Source: Oceanobacter kriegii DSM 6294
GTDB taxonomy: Bacteria; Pseudomonadota; Gammaproteobacteria; Pseudomonadales; Oceanobacteraceae
Direction: 5' to 3'
Assembly (NCBI RefSeq): GCF_000422845.1
Contig: NZ_AUGV01000017.1
Span: forward strand, 80,277 to 144,276
Length of the DNA stretch: 64,000 nt
Part shown: piece by piece, positions 61,256 through 64,000 of the stretch
How the letters are laid out: the number at the start of each line of letters is the position of its first letter
How positions within the stretch are numbered: the first letter of the stretch is position 1
Notes under the pieces: generated by a model
What the model saw: the letters and a program-made list of their open reading frames with translations, nothing else
Databases searched by the model: none
What the model was told of the DNA's origin: nothing
Position numbers and translations under genes: made by a program

Positions 61256-62179
61256 ATGTTTTTAGGAATGATCAAAGGTCACGAACACTTTTTTCTTAAC
61301 CTGGCTGCAGCAGTTGCTTTTGCGTCAAAAGACACAGAAGAAATCGTAAACTTCCAAGACAATCCAGAAAAATATATTTCCGAAGCCGAAATCAGCAAAC
61401 TATATTCTTTTGCCGCAGAAATGGGCATTAAGATAGAAATAGATAATGAGAAAAAATATCTCGACATAATGTATGTTCTTAACGAACTCTACCAAGGATT
61501 CTCTCATAGCAAACTTCCACAATTTCTGGCAAATACGCTGGAATCAGAACTGGAGAAATTACTAGAGGACAAGGAATACAAATCCCAGAAATCCATCGAT
61601 CTATTAAAGTCTGGGAAGGACGTGAATGACATCAATAACGACTCCCTGAAAGAAGCGATCAGCTCAGACCCCAACTTTTTGCTAGCAACGTTAGAAAAAT
61701 CAGTAATGAATATTATCACTGCATACATAAATGGAGATAAAGAAAATAATATAAATCCACATACCGATGACCATCTTGCCAGTGCCAGTGCCAGTGCCAG
61801 TGCCAGTGCCAGTGCCAGTGCCAGTGCCAGTGCCAGTGCCAGTGCCAGTGCCTATCTCCTGGCTAGCGCACTTGCAGGAAATAGCAATACACTCACAGAA
61901 AATACTGCCGACACATATACCATCAAAAGACACAAGAGAGATACTTTCATCGCATTTAAACAAGGAAGTAATCTTTCTAGCAAACAGAAAAAAGCCATGA
62001 TCTTTGAACTGCTTGGCATGGCATACGCCGATGGACGTTTTGATAACAACGAGAAAAGAATAGTTTACAAAATTGCGGAATTACTCGACTTCGAGCACGA
62101 CCTTGTTGCAGAGTTTGAAGATCAGGTTGTAAAGATTATAGAAGCCCACAAAGAAGCACTCGAATTAATCAACGAATAA
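61256..62179 (+). CDS. TerB-like protein with a (Ser-Ala)12 linker (operon gene 3)
   Basis: 307 residues from the ATG at 61256 (ribosome site AAAGGAAG), 10 bp after gene 2. The N-terminal ~175 residues are acidic and helical. A perfect Ser-Ala dipeptide tract of 12 units follows (about 176-199), encoded by a pure hexanucleotide repeat. The C-terminal ~75 residues are TerB-like: SSKQKKAMIFELLGMAYADGRFDNNEKRIVYKIAELL, with the ADG..DxxE helix-turn typical of the all-helical TerB fold. TerB-like domains occur in tellurite/stress operons and in proposed phage-defence systems, often near membranes. Ala-rich helices (YLLASALAG) follow the tract. Function unknown. Confidence 0.8.
   Translation: MFLGMIKGHEHFFLNLAAAVAFASKDTEEIVNFQDNPEKYISEAEISKLYSFAAEMGIKIEIDNEKKYLDIMYVLNELYQGFSHSKLPQFLANTLESELEKLLEDKEYKSQKSIDLLKSGKDVNDINNDSLKEAISSDPNFLLATLEKSVMNIITAYINGDKENNINPHTDDHLASASASASASASASASASASASASAYLLASALAGNSNTLTENTADTYTIKRHKRDTFIAFKQGSNLSSKQKKAMIFELLGMAYADGRFDNNEKRIVYKIAELLDFEHDLVAEFEDQVVKIIEAHKEALELINE
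61781..61852 (+). repeat. Perfect hexanucleotide microsatellite, 12 x AGTGCC
   Basis: Twelve uninterrupted AGTGCC units (72 bp), plus a preceding half unit GCC, inside the TerB-like gene. Each unit encodes Ser-Ala. The unit is a multiple of three, so slippage changes linker length without breaking the frame. No unit carries a silent substitution, which points to recent expansion or ongoing slippage. Confidence 0.95.
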
Positions 62180-62189
62180 GGATACCGCC

Positions 62190-63185
62190 ATGTTACCATT
62201 GATAGCACTGGGCGCTGTAGGTCTCTATGGAGTTGGAAAGTCTATCATCGCAGCCAGCGATAGCCACGATGCTGATTCCATCAATAGCGAAGCTGAACGT
62301 ATCGTACGAAATGCCCAAGAAAACCTCGAGTGTACGAGGTCAGCAACCAATGATGCGCTTGCAGAACTGGGTGAAAAGAAATTCTCGGCAATTACCAAAA
62401 ACCTTAGTGATTTTGTCGAAGTGTTTGGTCAATTAAAAAACACTGAGTTGTTAATAGAGCAAGACATTGGAGACTTAAAACTTTCCGATTTCGACGACTA
62501 TGCCATTAAAGAAATACGCAATGACGTATCGATGCTCGCCTCTAGTGCAGCTGGTATAGGAGCTGGAGCCCTGGCTGGAGGCATGACAGCTTTTGGGGCC
62601 TACAGCGGAACCATGATGCTGGCTTCTGCAAGTACAGGGACAGCTATCAGCAGTCTTGGGGGAGCTGCTGCAACCAATGCAACTCTCGCCTGGCTGGGTG
62701 GTGGCAGCTTGGCCGCCGGAGGCGGAGGTATGGCCATGGGCACTATGGTTTTGGGTGGCCTCGTAGCTGGCCCTGCTCTTGCGATATTCGGGACCGTTGT
62801 TGGAGCAAAGGCTGAGAAAAAGCTGAACGATGCCAAGTCCAATCGATCTCAAGCAAGGGAGTTGGAATCAGAGATAGAAGTAACCGTTACAAAGTTAACT
62901 GGCATATCTAATTTAACCACCCTTGTAACCAATACCATCTCCAAACTAAGAACGAAATGTCGCCGATATGTCGGTGGGCTTTCAGCCATCATTAATGATG
63001 CCGGTACGGACTATCGGGAATTCAGTGATGAGCAAAAGAAACACGTGGCCAAAACCATTGTATATGCTCAGCTGCTAAAAGCTCTGGTCGACACTCCGAT
63101 TCTTGATGAGGATGGCAACCTAATGGGCGATAGCGAAGCTAACGTTAATAGGCATGTTATCGAGATGGAAAAGCTGGAAGCCTAA
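62190..63185 (+). CDS. Glycine-zipper membrane-like protein (operon gene 4)
   Basis: 331 residues, 10 bp after the TerB-like gene (ribosome site AAGGATA). A short N-terminal hydrophobic helix (LIALGAVGLYGVGKSIIAA) is followed by a coiled helical region to ~110. A dense glycine-rich hydrophobic block follows (about 112-205): AAGIGAGALAGGMTAFGAYS, SSLGGAAATNATLAWLGGGS, LAAGGGGMAMGTMVLGGLVA and GPALAIFGTVVGAKAEKKLN. A coiled, basic C-terminal domain ends the protein. The ATNATLAWLGGGSLAAGGGG core feels like a widespread membrane-inserting family that I cannot name. No catalytic motif. With gene 2 it gives the operon two zipper-type proteins flanking the TerB-like one. Confidence 0.8.
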   Translation: MLPLIALGAVGLYGVGKSIIAASDSHDADSINSEAERIVRNAQENLECTRSATNDALAELGEKKFSAITKNLSDFVEVFGQLKNTELLIEQDIGDLKLSDFDDYAIKEIRNDVSMLASSAAGIGAGALAGGMTAFGAYSGTMMLASASTGTAISSLGGAAATNATLAWLGGGSLAAGGGGMAMGTMVLGGLVAGPALAIFGTVVGAKAEKKLNDAKSNRSQARELESEIEVTVTKLTGISNLTTLVTNTISKLRTKCRRYVGGLSAIINDAGTDYREFSDEQKKHVAKTIVYAQLLKALVDTPILDEDGNLMGDSEANVNRHVIEMEKLEA

Positions 63186-63625
63186 TTTGTAGTGATCCAA
63201 ACTTGATCTGGCTGCTACCGGCTTCCGCTGATTCATCTGTCAGGTCAGGTTCAGAATTGGAACCTCACGGTATCGCAGCTGAGTGGCCATTTTGAAGGCC
63301 GGGTCGACGAGGATTCTACCCCGTGAAAACGGGGTAGAATCCATTTGGGTCAACGGACGCTGTGTGAAATCTTTTTCTGTAAACGGCACTCTGTTAGATT
63401 CTTCGGATATTCGAGGTTCAAGGATGGACATCATGCTCTTCGCAACAACCGATACGCTGCAACACCAAGACATAGAAGAACCAGTCTTTTCAGATAGTAC
63501 TTCCTCTATTGATACACTCATGATTGCTGTAGATCAGCAGTTGTCTGATGCTCTTGAATAGATGGATCAGCTCAATTCCCGCTTGTCCGGTGGAGATTGA
63601 AACCCTCCCCTAAACAGCTCAAACG
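63186..63625. other. Spacer after the WYL operon
   Basis: 440 bp without a convincing gene. It includes the long hairpin at 63311-63342. A GTG-initiated open frame (63283-63561, 92 codons) runs through the hairpin and has no ribosome site. Its C-terminal half (DTLQHQDIEEPVFSDSTSS) looks protein-like, so a decayed gene is possible. Confidence 0.4.
63311..63342. repeat. Perfect 14-bp hairpin with GAAA tetraloop
   Basis: GGATTCTACCCCGT (63311-63324), loop GAAA, then the exact reverse complement to 63342. The GNRA tetraloop makes a very stable RNA hairpin. No T-run follows, so it is not a standard terminator. It lies 126 bp after the last operon gene. Confidence 0.75.
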
Positions 63626-63659
63626 AAAAACCCCGCTTAGTTTCCTAAGCGGGGTTTTT
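63626..63659. terminator. Strong terminator, probably of a tRNA-Ser gene on the minus strand
   Basis: AAAAACCCCGCTTAG (63626-63640), loop TTTC, then the reverse complement CTAAGCGGGGTTTTT to 63659. A 15-bp perfect stem that can act on both strands. It lies 6 bp beyond the CCA of the tRNA-Ser 3' remnant, in the position of a native tRNA terminator. Confidence 0.92.
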
Positions 63660-63665
63660 AAATAA

Positions 63666-63693
63666 TGGCGGAGAGATAGGGATTTGAAACCTA
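63666..63693 (-). pseudogene. 3' end of a tRNA-Ser gene (T-arm, acceptor strand, CCA): attachment-site scar
   Basis: Read on the minus strand: T-stem TAGGT, T-loop TTCAAAT, T-stem CCCTA, acceptor strand TCTCTCC, discriminator G, CCA. The TCTCTCC-G-CCA ending is that of bacterial tRNA-Ser genes. Only one T-stem pair is mismatched. The 5' half of the tRNA is absent to the right. A 3' tRNA fragment with its terminator is what integration of an element into the tRNA 3' end leaves at one border. Confidence 0.7.
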
Positions 63694-63938
63694 GCCCACG
63701 CCTAAAACCCGGAAAAAGTATAAGAAAATCAGTGGCTTTGGACAACGCCAAGGGCAATTCACCCGCGATTTCATTCCCAGAACGTTCCCAGCTTTTACGC
63801 ACGCGCATGCGCACGCCCGCGTGAAAACCAATTTTTAAAGAAAATCCCGACTGCATCGGAAAAAGGTTACAAGGGTTGCGAGTTGCTGCTTATGGCCTGT
63901 AGCCCGCATAGAATCAGGGGTTCCGAGTGATTGGAAAC
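63694..63938. other. Sequence beyond the tRNA-Ser scar, no gene seen
   Basis: About 245 bp. A 94-codon minus-strand frame crosses the tRNA scar and terminator and is not credible. A run of alternating GCAC/GCGC (near 63797-63822) is present. If the scar is an attachment site, this is the first sequence of the integrated element. Confidence 0.4.
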
Positions 63939-63993
63939 GGTTACAGATAGGTAATTAATTAGTTACTTGTAACCTATTATTAGAGTTACCTAT
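63939..63993. promoter_or_regulatory. Cluster of TWACCTAT repeats before a possible gene start at the right edge
   Basis: TAACCTAT at 63970-63977 and TTACCTAT at 63986-63993 are direct repeats 16 bp apart. ATAGGTAA at 63947-63954 is the inverted copy. GGTTACA (63939-63945) and TGTAACC (63968-63974) form a further dyad. An ATG at 63992 begins an open frame cut by the window edge after three codons. The array looks like the operator of a tightly controlled element gene. Confidence 0.5.
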
Positions 63994-64000
63994 GAAAACC

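Noticed and set aside
61781..61852. CRISPR array
   Set aside because: The 6-bp units are uninterrupted, with no spacers, and are in frame within a coding sequence. No cas gene is in the window.
61700..62000. Val-Pro and Gly-Thr repeat proteins read in other frames of the microsatellite
   Set aside because: Alternative readings of the AGTGCC repeat. Only the Ser-Ala frame is embedded in a gene with a ribosome site, operon spacing and a recognisable domain.
63283..63561. 92-codon GTG-initiated open frame after the WYL operon
   Set aside because: It has no ribosome site and its 5' third encodes the perfect hairpin. The 3' part looks protein-like, but that is too little to call a gene.
63572..63856. 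94-codon minus-strand open frame
   Set aside because: It spans the tRNA-Ser 3' scar and the terminator hairpin, so it is not a gene.

Overview
The window looks like a stretch of chromosome from a marine-type gammaproteobacterium of the Pseudomonadales/Oceanospirillales group, with dense housekeeping genes at moderate GC content. Several blocks keep a gene order I know from Pseudomonas aeruginosa: mltD / methyltransferase / rnhA / dnaQ / nhaB / fimL / sohB / DUF934 / cysI / metH / nfuA, and gacA-uvrC-pgsA followed by tRNA-Gly, -Cys and -Leu. Signs of a motile or surface-sensing lifestyle (fimL, gacA, an HsbR/HsbA-like pair, a PilZ protein), of sodium energetics (nhaB, and nqrM-apbE for Na+-NQR maturation) and of a PHA-type reductase (phaB) fit such a bacterium. 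The genus cannot be fixed from the sequence alone.

Layout. 1-1570: 5' part of rapA. 1571-5622: a recombination module, with a KfrA/TnpT-like coiled-coil DNA-binding protein divergent from two overlapping tyrosine recombinases and two dif-like palindromes that share the core CGATAA-N6-TTATCG. 5635-24122: phaB, thiI, sthA-nqrM-apbE, an ArsR regulator, a DUF4062 protein, an AEC transporter, rlmG, trhP, rluA, the gpsA/DUF4389/sixA/hydrolase cluster, the HsbR/HsbA-like pair and a PilZ protein. 24129-46443: nfuA/metH, a MATE pump, ugpQ, cysI-DUF934, a KefB-like antiporter, sohB, an SCP2 protein, fimL, nhaB, dnaQ-rnhA-methyltransferase, mltD, an orphan peptide-binding protein and DUF1285. 46712-50240: three tRNAs, pgsA, uvrC and gacA. 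50301-56969: a Pat-type protein acetyltransferase divergent from a histone-deacetylase-family protein, an AraC regulator, an aldo/keto reductase and trmK. Most convergent gene pairs share one bidirectional terminator.

From 56970 to the right edge the character changes. There is a wrecked toxin-antitoxin pair (truncated toxin; antitoxin with a premature TAG and a frameshift from a 7-bp tandem duplication), low-density sequence, and then an AT-richer, tightly packed four-gene set (58653-63185). The set is a WYL-domain regulator, a glycine-zipper membrane-like protein, a TerB-like protein with a (Ser-Ala)12 linker encoded by a perfect hexanucleotide repeat, and a second glycine-zipper protein. 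It reads as one translationally coupled operon of unknown function and is my main candidate for an undescribed system, plausibly stress or phage defence. Just beyond it lies the 3' end of a tRNA-Ser gene followed by its terminator (63626-63693), which looks like an attachment-site scar. The window ends in repeated TWACCTAT motifs in front of what may be the first gene of an integrated element.
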